From the NCBI GenBank assembly GCA_000226015.1, contig JH153129.1, positions 174,978 through 214,948 on the forward strand: a DNA stretch of 39,971 nt, written 5' to 3'. This DNA comes from Mnemiopsis leidyi (Eukaryota > Ctenophora > Tentaculata > Lobata > Bolinopsidae). Position 1 is the first letter of the stretch; each line of letters starts with the position of its first letter. This document shows, piece after piece, positions 39,401 through 39,971 of this stretch. Made by a program: the position numbers and the translations under genes. The notes beneath the pieces are model-generated. The model had not been told where the DNA came from. It saw nothing but the letters and a program-made list of their open reading frames with translations, and did no database searches.

Positions 39401-39971
39401 CCATATTTTCTTTGGATCCAATTTATATCTCTATTTTAGACCTCCTGATGGTTTCAAATTCAACAATTAATTATCGATAATTTAGGCTCATCATGATAGC
39501 CAACACCCTCCTCTTTCAGCCGAATTGCGAAGTTTCCTTCTTCTACCACTCATTCGGAGACAACGTTGGAAAGCTCGAGTTCCAGATTATGGGACAACAC
39601 TTCAACAGATTTGCCGACAAAATCCTAGACGGACACAGTAACGACGCCTGGATAGCTGGGTCTGTAAATGTCGGGGTAGTTAACATTGCTAGGGTTGTCT
39701 TCAGAGGAACTATTGGTTCTGCTTACGACGGTGATATTGCTATCGACGATGTGGCTTTCCACAACTGCGGACGTAAGTACAAGTTTCGCGTGCAATAAAA
39801 TTAATTGCTTCAAGAGTTTTTTTCTAAATGATAGTCAAAGTTGGCTGTCAACCAACTCCATGCGTTGATTTAAAACATCTGTAAAAATGACTAACAACAC
39901 CTCTAGTGAAATATCTGTGTAACTAACCCAACCCCTCTCCCTAGTGAAATATCTGTGTAACTAACCTACCC
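1..39971 (+). CDS. Giant multi-MAM/LDLa/Ig/kringle extracellular protein (internal part, 76 exons)
   Basis: One gene spans the window and is open at both ends. I threaded 76 exons by matching splice sites and reading phase; they encode 23 MAM, 11 LDLa, 4 Ig, 2 kringle and 1 PAN/apple-like unit. The recurring MAM marks are C-D-F-E near the start, D-H-T-T-G, G-H-Y-M-Y-x-E, F-W-Y-H-M-Y-G and G-D-I-A-I-D-D-I ending at a cysteine. Domain borders lie almost always in phase 1 introns; introns inside MAM domains are phase 1, 0 or 2. MAM and LDLa domains are extracellular and serve adhesion or ligand binding, so a secreted or surface adhesion/receptor protein of MALRD1-like architecture is inferred. 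No signal peptide, membrane segment or cytoplasmic part lies in the window. It could be two adjacent genes only if an unseen end hides in one of the three long introns; phase continuity across all three argues against this. Confidence 0.88.
417..1419 (+). CDS. MAM 2
   Basis: Exons 366-555 (shared with LDLa 1), 753-872, 1016-1128 and 1308-1419. This is the fullest intron pattern seen in the array: phase 1 before G-H-Y-M, phase 1 after the F-W-Y-x-M block, phase 0 before the last strand, and phase 1 at the end. Marks include [25 protein letters not shown] and [13 protein letters not shown]. In the second exon the usual H of F-W-Y-H-M is N. Confidence 0.88.
1553..2410 (+). CDS. MAM 3
   Basis: Exons 1553-1711, 1891-2091 and 2269-2522 (start). 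It begins with [10 protein letters not shown], carries [14 protein letters not shown] and [12 protein letters not shown], and ends with [13 protein letters not shown]. Compared with MAM 2, the intron after the F-Y-T-H-M block is absent, so the second exon is longer. The donor after exon 1711 (g-t-t-c-g-t) is weaker than most but keeps the frame. Confidence 0.87.
2425..2685 (+). CDS. LDLa 2
   Basis: Lies in the second half of exon 2269-2522 and the first three codons of exon 2677-2824, joined by a phase 0 intron just after S-D-E. Six cysteines are present, with [10 protein letters not shown] and the acidic DDCRDKSDE calcium site. LDLa modules bind calcium and often contact ligands; no specific ligand can be read here. 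Confidence 0.87.
2686..3457 (+). CDS. MAM 4
   Basis: Exons 2677-2824, 3001-3167 and 3298-3457. Clear marks are [57 protein letters not shown] and [13 protein letters not shown]. All junctions are GT-AG with matching phases (1, 0, 1). This is a canonical MAM with no visible defect. The intron after the first exon begins with a short threefold repeat. Confidence 0.9.
2847..2896 (+). repeat. Short tandem repeat after a 5' splice site in MAM 4
   Basis: TTTGTACATTAAGTTATAT recurs two and a half times shortly after the donor at 2825. Confidence 0.85.
3676..4523 (+). CDS. MAM 5 (divergent, lacks the first cysteine signature)
   Basis: Exons 3676-3852, 4004-4160 and 4321-4523. The N-terminal third keeps W-V-I-G-Q-G and D-H-T-Y-G-N-T-S-G but has no C-x-F-E block and no cysteine pair, replaced by a stretch around D-I-T-F-E-D-M-Y. 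The middle keeps G-H-F-Y-E and R-F-Y-Y-F-L-N-G; the end keeps [12 protein letters not shown] instead of GDIAIDD. Introns are phase 1, 2 and 1. It is probably still folded but lacks one conserved disulphide. Confidence 0.82.
4748..4872 (+). CDS. LDLa 3
   Basis: First part of exon 4748-4904. Six cysteines with [13 protein letters not shown] and CTDQSDE. It continues without an intron into the first residues of MAM 6, CDFQHGICG, where a phase 2 intron interrupts right after the glycine. Confidence 0.87.
4873..5765 (+). CDS. MAM 6
   Basis: Exons 4748-4904 (end), 5045-5160, 5285-5494 and 5629-5928 (start). Marks are [48 protein letters not shown] and [13 protein letters not shown]. An extra intron (phase 2) splits the domain right after C-G of the opening motif; this position was not seen in the other MAM units. 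Confidence 0.88.
5788..6690 (+). CDS. MAM 7
   Basis: Exons 5629-5928 (second half), 6087-6206, 6317-6465 and 6614-6812 (start). The intron that normally separates two MAM units is missing here, so one exon holds the end of MAM 6 and the start of MAM 7 ([10 protein letters not shown]). Later marks are [17 protein letters not shown] and [14 protein letters not shown]. The donor of 6317-6465 gives phase 0 into VEFEGVG. Confidence 0.87.
6691..6812 (+). CDS. LDLa 4
   Basis: End of exon 6614-6812. Six cysteines with [18 protein letters not shown] and [12 protein letters not shown], closing at the phase 1 donor. The intron after it (6813-7100) shows no coding signal. Confidence 0.86.
7101..7887 (+). 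CDS. MAM 8 (shortened, ends at a GC donor)
   Basis: Exons 7101-7201, 7377-7499 and 7692-7887. It starts [13 protein letters not shown] and ends [11 protein letters not shown], but the TGPxxDHTTG and GHYMYIE parts are missing or unrecognisable, leaving a shortened domain. Internal introns are both phase 0, unlike most units. The final donor is G-C rather than G-T: the exon ends A-T-A-G and the intron starts g-c-g-a-g-t. Phase 1 and the following Ig exon support this site. Confidence 0.8.
7888..7893 (+). other. GC-type 5' splice site
   Basis: The intron 7888-8037 begins GCGAGT and ends CAG. Splicing at this point keeps the phase 1 pattern used at other domain borders and joins MAM 8 to Ig 1; reading through instead hits a stop after a few residues. 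GC-AG introns are a known minor class of the major spliceosome. Confidence 0.75.
8038..8497 (+). CDS. Immunoglobulin domain 1 (I-set-like)
   Basis: Exons 8038-8188 and 8373-8497, phase 2 intron between. The first exon has [15 protein letters not shown], the first Ig cysteine and the core tryptophan. The second has [16 protein letters not shown], the Y-x-C strand. The unit is bounded by phase 1 introns, so it is a symmetrical movable module. Confidence 0.9.
8650..9590 (+). CDS. MAM 9
   Basis: Exons 8650-8787, 9070-9227 and 9411-9717 (start). Marks are [53 protein letters not shown] and [11 protein letters not shown]. The last cysteine after the LDD motif is not obvious, since residues P-K-V-M-P-S-C run straight into the next LDLa. 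The second intron uses GTGTGT as donor. Confidence 0.86.
8970..9034 (+). repeat. Direct repeat before a 3' splice site in MAM 9
   Basis: Two adjacent imperfect copies of about 31-34 bp containing CAGTCTTGCT and GACTTTCTCTCTG, about 35 bases upstream of the acceptor at 9068-9069. Confidence 0.85.
9603..9717 (+). CDS. LDLa 5
   Basis: End of exon 9411-9717. Six cysteines with [11 protein letters not shown] and the calcium end [17 protein letters not shown]. It ends at a phase 1 donor (GTTAGT). Confidence 0.86.
9887..10402 (+). CDS. MAM 10, single exon, with a 1-nt reading-frame break
   Basis: A whole MAM domain lies in one exon: [40 protein letters not shown], then after a frame change [13 protein letters not shown] and [13 protein letters not shown]. 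The reading frame shifts in a run of five C at 10101-10105; the homology is continuous on both sides if one C is removed. No intron can lie there. This is either a base error in a homopolymer or a real lesion in this allele. The first part of Ig 2 follows in the same exon. Confidence 0.85.
10365..11201 (+). CDS. Immunoglobulin domain 2
   Basis: Parts of exons 9887-10402, 10521-10637 and 11072-11351, joined by phase 0 introns. The middle exon has [21 protein letters not shown]; the last has [18 protein letters not shown]. The intron position within this Ig (phase 0 after Y-A-Q) differs from Ig 1 (phase 2 in D-P-R). The Ig runs into MAM 11 without an intron. Confidence 0.87.
10638..11071 (+). 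other. Intron in Ig 2; no gene seen
   Basis: 434 nt, AT-rich, no coding signal. Its last part (about 10991-11034) is very similar to 11897-11950 in a later intron; see that entry. Confidence 0.6.
10991..11034 (+). repeat. Intron segment shared with 11897-11950
   Basis: The end of intron 10638-11071 and the middle of intron 11849-11990 share an imperfect repeat: GAAGAAA...TCACCGAT near the start and the identical string TAAATATTACTTTCTCTTCT at the end. It points to local duplication of intron and neighbouring sequence within the gene. Confidence 0.7.
11202..12675 (+). CDS. MAM 11, interrupted by a PAN/apple-like segment
   Basis: Exons 11072-11351 (second half), then the two insert exons, then 11991-12093, 12278-12380 and 12540-12927 (start). 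The front ends [12 protein letters not shown]; the domain resumes with [12 protein letters not shown], continues [16 protein letters not shown] and LWSLKGEQ, and ends [13 protein letters not shown]. An extra phase 2 intron splits T-L-R from F-W-Y-H-M. The insert occupies the phase 1 intron that in other units separates D-H-T-T-G from G-H-Y. Confidence 0.86.
11496..11848 (+). CDS. PAN/apple-like segment inside MAM 11
   Basis: Exons 11496-11600 and 11732-11848, phase 1 at both outer borders and at the inner junction. The product has [16 protein letters not shown] then Y-T-L-R-S-G and E-I-S-W-L. The run A-x-x-E-C-x-x-x-x-x-C-K-G-I-T-Y is reminiscent of PAN/apple-like modules, which bind proteins or sugars. 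Only two cysteines are visible, so the family call is tentative; the exon structure and open frames are solid. Confidence 0.6.
11682..11713 (+). repeat. 16-bp direct repeat before a 3' splice site
   Basis: Two adjacent copies of ATCTGTATCCACTGTT, ending 18 bases before the acceptor AG at 11730-11731. Confidence 0.85.
12414..12423. other. Assembly gap (10 N) with duplicated flanks
   Basis: Ten Ns lie in intron 12381-12539. About 45 bases before the gap, starting at the coding A-C-T-C-A-A-A-G-G-A-G-A-A-C-A-A and running through the donor, recur just after the gap with a few differences. The second copy most likely represents the other haplotype or a misjoined contig end, not a real second exon end. 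Confidence 0.8.
12676..12789 (+). CDS. LDLa 6
   Basis: Middle of exon 12540-12927. Six cysteines with [19 protein letters not shown] and [10 protein letters not shown]. It is fused on both sides to MAM sequence without introns, so one exon holds the end of MAM 11, this LDLa and the start of MAM 12. Confidence 0.9.
12790..13813 (+). CDS. MAM 12
   Basis: Exons 12540-12927 (end), 13112-13286, 13426-13522 and 13748-13961 (start). Marks are [38 protein letters not shown] and [12 protein letters not shown]. The usual H-M of F-W-Y-H-M is lost. The exons and the intron 13523-13747 are richer in CpG than the neighbourhood. Confidence 0.86.
13618..13643 (+). repeat. Short inverted repeat in an intron
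   Basis: CTGCGCACTG and CAGTGTGCAG face each other across a 6-nt loop, giving a 10-bp stem with one G-T pair. It lies in a CpG-rich part of intron 13523-13747. Function unknown. Confidence 0.5.
13826..17012 (+). CDS. MAM 13 (split by a 2.6 kb intron)
   Basis: Exons 13748-13961 (end), 16528-16784 and 16924-17084 (start). The front is [10 protein letters not shown] ... [12 protein letters not shown]. The intron 13962-16527 is phase 1; the resumed exon reads [16 protein letters not shown] and F-F-Y-H-M-K, with no ATG in the early part. The end is [12 protein letters not shown]. The match of D-H-T-Y-G to G-H-Y across the long intron supports continuity over the nested gene. Confidence 0.85.
14086..14939 (-). 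CDS. Nested antisense gene: secreted, heavily N-glycosylated protein of unknown family
   Basis: Two exons on the minus strand: 14867-14939 (ATG at 14937-14939) and 14086-14726, joined in phase 1 across intron 14727-14866. Exon 1 encodes [17 protein letters not shown], a likely signal peptide; the donor is GTAAGT and the acceptor TTTTCAG. The mature part of roughly 215 residues has about nine N-x-S/T sites but only three cysteines, and a basic R-P-R-R motif near the end. An ATG at 14757 lies upstream of the acceptor and is not the start. The last 15 residues are mildly hydrophobic; further splicing near the 3' end cannot be excluded. I do not recognise the family. It sits wholly inside the intron of MAM 13 and is transcribed against the host gene. 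Confidence 0.7.
14961..15034 (+). repeat. Threefold direct repeat upstream of the nested glycoprotein gene
   Basis: Three imperfect copies of TAAACAAGATACC(T/G/A)GAC within about 70 bases, just 5' of the start codon of the minus-strand gene. They might be promoter-proximal elements or a decayed minisatellite. Confidence 0.6.
15035..16527 (+). other. Remainder of long intron; no gene seen
   Basis: About 1.5 kb without a convincing gene. A 74-codon open frame at 15923-16147 has no domain, signal or splice support. The inverted repeat CCTCTCTA/TAGAGAGG lies at 15198-15227. The start of this stretch presumably holds the promoter of the minus-strand gene at 14086-14939. Confidence 0.55.
17013..17341 (+). 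CDS. LDLa 7
   Basis: Exons 16924-17084 (end) and 17285-17442 (start), phase 2 intron after L-Y-R. Six cysteines with [10 protein letters not shown] and [16 protein letters not shown]. The split position (just after the fourth beta-loop) differs from LDLa 1 and LDLa 2. Confidence 0.87.
17342..18153 (+). CDS. MAM 14
   Basis: Exons 17285-17442 (end), 17634-17801 and 17955-18361 (start). Marks are [52 protein letters not shown] and [13 protein letters not shown]. The first inner intron lies in S-G-Y-T-G|P, upstream of D-H-T, a shifted position compared with most units (also in MAM 17). Confidence 0.88.
18172..19019 (+). CDS. MAM 15
   Basis: Exons 17955-18361 (second half), 18518-18655 and 18861-19019. 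Marks are [51 protein letters not shown] and [13 protein letters not shown]. There is no intron before G-Y-Y; instead a phase 0 intron follows P-R-R-E. The donor at 18362 (GTTATA) is weak. The acceptor chosen at 18859-18860 keeps phase 0; starting further upstream would meet stops or the wrong frame. Confidence 0.82.
19034..19145 (+). repeat. Pair of TGCACGTGCA palindromes in an intron
   Basis: The palindrome around CACGTG occurs near 19034 and again near 19131, flanking a short region with repeated GAGATTAG. CACGTG is the canonical E-box core; whether it is used is unknown. A similar TGCACGTGCA lies near 30140 in another intron. Confidence 0.45.
19251..19368 (+). CDS. LDLa 8
   Basis: A single exon of its own: [23 protein letters not shown] and [11 protein letters not shown], six cysteines. 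It enters in phase 0 and leaves in phase 1, so unlike the MAM units it is not a symmetrical exon. Confidence 0.88.
19504..20105 (+). CDS. MAM 16
   Basis: Exons 19504-19811 and 19947-20211 (start). Only one inner intron (phase 0), so it is one of the least interrupted units. Marks are [34 protein letters not shown] and [13 protein letters not shown], ending LDDISFINC. The G-D-I-A-I part is replaced by W-N-W-K-Y-T-G, so the signature is degenerate here. Confidence 0.84.
20127..20970 (+). CDS. MAM 17
   Basis: Exons 19947-20211 (second half), 20410-20615 and 20781-20973. [10 protein letters not shown] and FDWVRHKG precede a phase 1 intron inside the front third. Then [38 protein letters not shown], and finally [13 protein letters not shown]. 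The first exon fuses the end of MAM 16 with the start of MAM 17. Confidence 0.88.
20634..20700 (+). repeat. Threefold AT-rich direct repeat after a donor
   Basis: Three imperfect copies of a motif like ATTCAAAA(T/C)ATTTGA, about 25 bases apart, soon after the donor at 20616. Confidence 0.65.
21135..21252 (+). CDS. LDLa 9
   Basis: First part of exon 21135-21271. Six cysteines with [20 protein letters not shown] and [11 protein letters not shown]. The exon then starts MAM 18 with E-C-D-F-D-N and breaks in phase 0, before G-Q-C-G-W. Confidence 0.88.
21253..22047 (+). CDS. MAM 18
   Basis: Exons 21135-21271 (end), 21500-21771 and 21872-22053. Marks are [55 protein letters not shown] and [13 protein letters not shown]. 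No intron before G-H-Y-M. The intron 21272-21499 is strongly AT-rich with repeated TTAATTAACTAAC-like words. Confidence 0.87.
22198..27276 (+). CDS. MAM 19 (split by a 4.2 kb intron)
   Basis: Exons 22198-22329, 22743-22890 and 27086-27276. Marks are [34 protein letters not shown] and [13 protein letters not shown]. The long intron splits codon ATG of D-A-D-I-M (phase 2), and the resumed exon V-Y-Y-H-D-S fits. This unit is more divergent than its neighbours: the FWYHM and GDIAIDD blocks are both altered. Confidence 0.83.
22561..22735 (+). repeat. 43-bp tandem repeat, four copies, before a 3' splice site
   Basis: Copies start at 22561, 22604, 22647 and 22690; the unit begins TCCCACCCCTCCTCTCCCCT. 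It is pyrimidine-rich and ends about seven bases before the acceptor at 22741-22742, so it works as an expanded polypyrimidine tract. The period is not a multiple of three. Confidence 0.93.
22891..23278 (+). other. Intron stretch downstream of the antisense lectin; low-complexity
   Basis: About 390 nt with the word ATATCTTGGTTAA twice near 23030 and repeated CCTGCCCA(G/A)ACCCTG words near 23085-23145. No coding signal. It probably holds the 3' end of the minus-strand lectin gene. Confidence 0.5.
23337..24173 (-). CDS. Nested antisense gene: secreted fucolectin-like (FTP/F5-8C-type) lectin
   Basis: Minus-strand exons 24116-24173 (ATG at 24171-24173), 23713-24000 and 23337-23526, all joined in phase 1. 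Exon 1 encodes [19 protein letters not shown], a signal peptide. The mature protein has [39 protein letters not shown], a paired-cysteine loop ending G-C-T-V-S-L-N and R-L-Y-E-S-D-E, then [18 protein letters not shown] and [12 protein letters not shown]. This order matches the fucolectin/tachylectin-4/pentraxin (FTP) beta-sandwich that binds fucose in animal lectins. The third exon either ends at the GTGAGC donor at 23336 or reads on to a stop at 23279, adding 19 residues; I cannot decide. It lies inside the intron of MAM 19. Confidence 0.82.
24174..26901 (+). other. Long non-coding stretch in intron of MAM 19; no gene seen
   Basis: About 2.7 kb, AT-rich, with a TTAA/AATT microsatellite near 25507-25528 (six TTAA units). 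Short open frames at 25580-25786 and 26534-26767 (minus) and 26016-26201 (plus) have no domain, signal or splicing support. The start of this stretch is the likely promoter side of the minus-strand lectin. A GACGGGTTT/AAACCCGTC inverted pair lies around 26839-26882. Confidence 0.55.
26902..27085 (+). repeat. 46-bp tandem repeat carrying four copies of a 3' splice site
   Basis: The string CTCCCTCCCCAG (first copy with one change) ends at 26947, 26993, 27039 and 27085, spaced exactly 46 bp. Each copy has its own AAACTATAAC-rich upstream part and polypyrimidine tract. Only the last AG joins the MAM 19 exon in frame; the earlier copies are followed by GATAGATCTGTAG, with a stop. Confidence 0.95.
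27442..27560 (+). CDS. LDLa 10
   Basis: First half of exon 27442-27690. Six cysteines with [18 protein letters not shown] and [11 protein letters not shown]. The sequence before it (A-Q-P-L-C) begins one base after an A-C-A-G acceptor; a second AG five bases later would break the frame. Confidence 0.88.
27561..28770 (+). CDS. MAM 20
   Basis: Exons 27442-27690 (end), 28026-28225 and 28642-28931 (start). Marks are [46 protein letters not shown] and [12 protein letters not shown]. The usual T-G-P is replaced by N-Q-P-P. The middle exon has several possible in-frame starts; see the repeat at 27845-28037. Confidence 0.84.
27845..28037 (+). repeat. Tandem repeat spanning a 3' splice site and the exon start (coding-competent)
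   Basis: Five copies of a unit containing CACCCTCCAG followed by G(T/C)CAC and mostly CTGATGGTTAAC. Acceptor-like AGs end at 27864, 27908, 27944, 27980 and 28025. From 27908 on the spacings are 36, 36 and 45, so all four later sites give the same frame, and the sequence between them is open. An upstream choice would add one to three extra repeats such as [12 protein letters not shown] before [10 protein letters not shown]. Confidence 0.93.
28226..28641 (+). other. Intron in MAM 20; no gene seen
   Basis: 416 nt, with a long pyrimidine-rich and C/A-rich second half (about 28420-28640) rich in CACACCCTC words. No coding signal. Confidence 0.6.
28771..29508 (+). CDS. Immunoglobulin domain 3
   Basis: Exons 28642-28931 (second half) and 29359-29545 (start), phase 2 intron after D-S-T-R. 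The first part has [15 protein letters not shown] and a proline-rich lead-in (V-Y-L-P-P-P-P-I). The second has [18 protein letters not shown]. The intron position is the same as in Ig 1. Confidence 0.9.
29288..29344 (+). repeat. 10-bp tandem repeat before a 3' splice site
   Basis: About six copies of ACAC(T/G)TGCTA immediately upstream of the acceptor at 29357-29358 of the second Ig 3 exon. Confidence 0.92.
29509..33429 (+). CDS. MAM 21 (split by a 2.7 kb intron, last junction doubtful)
   Basis: Exons 29359-29545 (end), 29737-29922, 30438-30622 and 33355-33455 (start). Marks are [58 protein letters not shown] and [13 protein letters not shown]. The phase 2 junction 30622/33355 is frame-compatible but makes one strand redundant: Y-K-L-S-Y-Y-G-F-R is followed by L-R-F-E-G-E-R-G, which normally occupy the same place. 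An alternative acceptor at 33359-33360 shortens this. Exons may have been lost here. Confidence 0.72.
29923..30437 (+). other. Intron in MAM 21; no gene seen
   Basis: 515 nt. An 88-codon minus-strand open frame (30223-30489) overlaps the next exon in antisense and has no recognised domain. A TGCACGTGCA palindrome is near 30140. Confidence 0.55.
30880..31548 (-). CDS. Nested antisense gene: Ly6/uPAR-like GPI-anchored surface protein
   Basis: One intronless minus-strand frame of 222 codons with ATG at 31546-31548. Residues 1-25 form a signal peptide ([13 protein letters not shown]). From C28 there is a cysteine-rich LU/three-finger domain: C-S-Q-C near the start, spaced cysteines around [11 protein letters not shown] and Y-C-G-N-Q-D-V-T-C, closing with the hallmark D-L-C-N at about residue 127-130. 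A Thr/Ser-rich then acidic stalk of about 75 residues follows. The C-terminus is [14 protein letters not shown], the hydrophobic tail expected for a GPI signal. Such proteins sit on the outer cell surface and modulate receptors or adhesion. It lies in the intron of MAM 21. Confidence 0.88.
   Translation of the reverse strand: MYTTQATHSLLPLLLLLLLTPPALSLMCSQCQEITINGQYYDEGPRDCLDPTPVECSPGEDRCVSAGVTFQLLNEEDTSSTVDFGIKYCGNQDVTCQQIEQEMLDSMDYGTMAGFQCHIGTKCEADLCNQLVPVVRPETWSTSTGQGSTTRTPTPQDVVYQEGVEYAVNEVETVNNEIDNIVLINEAEADLEGNDQAITSGQSKYFSQSGLLILCGLLLLRL
31549..33303 (+). other. Remainder of intron 30623-33354; no gene seen
   Basis: About 1.75 kb upstream of the Ly6-like gene. A 29-bp direct duplication (ATCACGAAATAAAGGCATAA...) lies at about 31757-31812, and a GCGGCTACAGCCGC hairpin near 32570-32584. 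No coding signal or transposon was recognised; the part next to 31549 is the likely promoter side of the minus-strand gene. Confidence 0.5.
33304..33354 (+). pseudogene. Possible decayed front part of a MAM exon
   Basis: Directly before the exon at 33355, one frame reads [10 protein letters not shown] and the frame of the exon reads [13 protein letters not shown]. Together these resemble the W-x-x-A-x-V-x-I-G-x-x-x-x-F-x-L-x-F-E-G strand of a MAM unit with a one-base frame change. An acceptor-like T-T-A-G precedes it at 33300-33303. It may be a remnant of a longer ancestral exon, now bypassed by the T-T-T-C-A-G at 33349-33354. Confidence 0.45.
33430..34248 (+). CDS. LDLa 11
   Basis: Exons 33355-33455 (end) and 34144-34248, phase 1 intron. 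The six cysteines come from F-C-H-T-G on the first exon and [19 protein letters not shown] and ADENRC on the second. The calcium site D-Q-A-D-E-N replaces the usual D-G-S-D-E. Confidence 0.82.
33456..34143 (+). other. Intron in LDLa 11; no gene seen
   Basis: 688 nt without coding signal. ACAGTCTCTAA(A/G)TC occurs twice at about 34095-34130, just before the acceptor at 34142-34143. Confidence 0.55.
34249..34816 (+). other. Intron before MAM 22; no gene seen
   Basis: 568 nt, no convincing open frame, RNA or repeat seen. Confidence 0.6.
34817..38500 (+). CDS. MAM 22, interrupted by two kringle domains
   Basis: Exon 34817-34960 (or -34996) carries [27 protein letters not shown] and [10 protein letters not shown]. 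Four kringle exons follow. The MAM resumes at 37999-38130 with [10 protein letters not shown] and [11 protein letters not shown], and 38309-38641 (start) with W-L-K-M-S-V-P-L-G and [13 protein letters not shown]. All outer junctions are phase 1, so the kringles occupy the phase 1 intron before G-H-Y, the same place as the PAN-like segment in MAM 11. Splicing from 34960 directly to 37999 would keep the frame and give a plain MAM. Confidence 0.84.
34925..34996 (+). repeat. 36-bp tandem duplication including a 5' splice site
   Basis: The sequence from A-G-T-C-A-G-A-T-C-A-C-A-C-A-A-C-C-C to the GTAAGT donor occurs twice with period 36. Donors at 34961 and 34997 are identical and in the same frame, so use of the second adds 12 residues (a second [10 protein letters not shown] block). 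Confidence 0.93.
34997..35413 (+). other. Intron before kringle 1; no gene seen
   Basis: 417 nt without coding signal; moderately AT-rich. Confidence 0.6.
35414..36541 (+). CDS. Kringle domain 1
   Basis: Exons 35414-35540 and 36468-36541, phase 2 junction in the arginine of N-Y-C-R-N-P-D. Kringle marks: six cysteines, E-N-Y-K-G-T, K-D-C-L-N-W-D, G-H-N-Y-C-R-N-P-D-G-D, P-W-C-F-T-N and G-F-C-D-V-P-T-C. Spacing is compatible with the 1-6, 2-4, 3-5 disulphide pattern. At roughly 67 residues it is a little short for a kringle (usually about 80) because the loop before N-Y-C and the end loop are compact. Confidence 0.9.
35541..36467 (+). other. Intron inside kringle 1; no gene seen
   Basis: 927 nt. 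Two short open frames (35864-36082 minus, 36202-36384 plus) have no support. No repeat or element recognised. Confidence 0.55.
36713..37205 (+). CDS. Kringle domain 2
   Basis: Exons 36713-36826 and 37089-37205, phase 1 junction before V-G-S-H-N-Y-C. Marks: [35 protein letters not shown] and Y-C-S-I-P-E-C, six cysteines. The inner intron sits eight residues earlier than in kringle 1. The end has a duplicated donor at 37239 that would add 11 residues in frame. Confidence 0.9.
37170..37248 (+). repeat. Duplicated exon end and 5' splice site of kringle 2
   Basis: The words CAGTGGGAGT and GAGTGTGGTGAGT recur just after the first donor at 37206, giving a second identical donor at 37239. The spacing of 33 nt keeps the frame, and the interval is open ([11 protein letters not shown]). 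Confidence 0.85.
37249..37878 (+). other. Intron after kringle 2; no supported gene
   Basis: A 133-codon minus-strand open frame at 37384-37785 is the longest unexplained one in the introns. Its translation is cysteine-poor with no signal peptide or recognised domain, and no splice partners are evident, so I do not call it a gene. Confidence 0.5.
37879..37988 (+). repeat. 10-bp tandem repeat before a 3' splice site
   Basis: About eleven copies of a unit near TAACTG(C/T)TTC lead up to the acceptor at 37997-37998 of the exon that resumes MAM 22. Confidence 0.93.
38501..38922 (+). CDS. Immunoglobulin domain 4
   Basis: Exons 38309-38641 (end) and 38783-38922. The first part has [21 protein letters not shown]; the second has [19 protein letters not shown]. 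The junction is phase 1 and uses a GC donor; reading on instead gives an immediate stop (G then TAG). It leaves in phase 0 into exon 39102. Confidence 0.86.
38642..38647 (+). other. GC-type 5' splice site
   Basis: The exon ends A-A-A-G and the intron starts GCTAGT, ending at C-A-G 38780-38782. It joins the two halves of Ig 4 in phase; there is no GT in frame nearby. Second GC-AG intron of the window. Confidence 0.72.
39102..39772 (+). CDS. MAM 23
   Basis: Exons 39102-39350 and 39520-39772, phase 0 junction. Marks are [56 protein letters not shown] and [13 protein letters not shown]. No intron before G-H-Y-M. Two extra cysteines flank the T-G-P motif (Q-Q-G-C-T-P and G-P-C-K-D) and could form an added disulphide. 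The last donor (GTAAGT at 39773) shows the gene continues beyond the window. Confidence 0.88.
39903..39971 (+). repeat. 38-bp tandem repeat at the window end
   Basis: CTAGTGAAATATCTGTGTAA starts at 39903 and again at 39941, with a pyrimidine-rich CCCAACCCCTCTCC before the second copy. This fits the pattern of repeats before acceptors, but the next exon is beyond the window. Confidence 0.88.

Overview
The window looks like nuclear DNA from an invertebrate animal. Coding blocks of about 75-500 nt are broken by mostly short (100-400 nt) GT-AG introns, and the domains are exclusively animal extracellular ones (MAM, LDL-receptor class A, immunoglobulin, kringle, PAN/apple-like, fucolectin-type, Ly6/uPAR). 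A cnidarian or another early-branching or marine invertebrate is plausible, but the sequence alone does not settle the phylum. No rRNA, tRNA, CRISPR, bacterial operon or intact transposon was recognised.

Almost the whole window, on the + strand, is the interior of one giant gene. I could thread 76 exons with compatible reading phases from base 1 to base 39772. Neither the start codon and signal peptide nor the stop codon and 3' end lies inside. The product is a chain of 23 MAM domains (the first is only its end) with 11 LDLa modules, 4 Ig domains, 2 kringles and one PAN/apple-like segment between or inside them. The layout resembles the MAM/LDLa proteins of the MALRD1 type, but is longer and richer in domains. 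Almost every module boundary sits in a phase 1 intron, so modules could be duplicated, skipped or inserted without breaking the frame.

Region by region: 1-7887 holds MAM 1-8 with LDLa 1-4. 8038-13961 holds Ig 1-2, MAM 9-12, LDLa 5-6 and the PAN-like insert inside MAM 11; it also has a 10-N assembly gap and a probable 1-nt frameshift in MAM 10. 13962-16527 is a 2.6 kb intron carrying an antisense gene for a secreted glycoprotein. 16528-22890 holds MAM 13-18 and the first part of MAM 19. 22891-27085 is a 4.2 kb intron carrying an antisense fucolectin-like gene. 27086-30622 holds the end of MAM 19, then MAM 20, Ig 3 and most of MAM 21. 30623-33354 is a 2.7 kb intron carrying an antisense single-exon Ly6/uPAR-like GPI protein gene. 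33355-39772 holds LDLa 11, MAM 22 with two kringles inside it, Ig 4 and MAM 23.

The three nested antisense genes each encode a secreted or surface protein and occupy three of the longest introns. The large protein is probably a secreted or membrane-attached adhesion or recognition molecule; this is inference from domain content. The most unusual features are: foreign domains placed at the same internal intron of two MAM domains; repeated short tandem duplications at splice sites, several of which create extra in-frame donor or acceptor sites; and two GC-AG introns.
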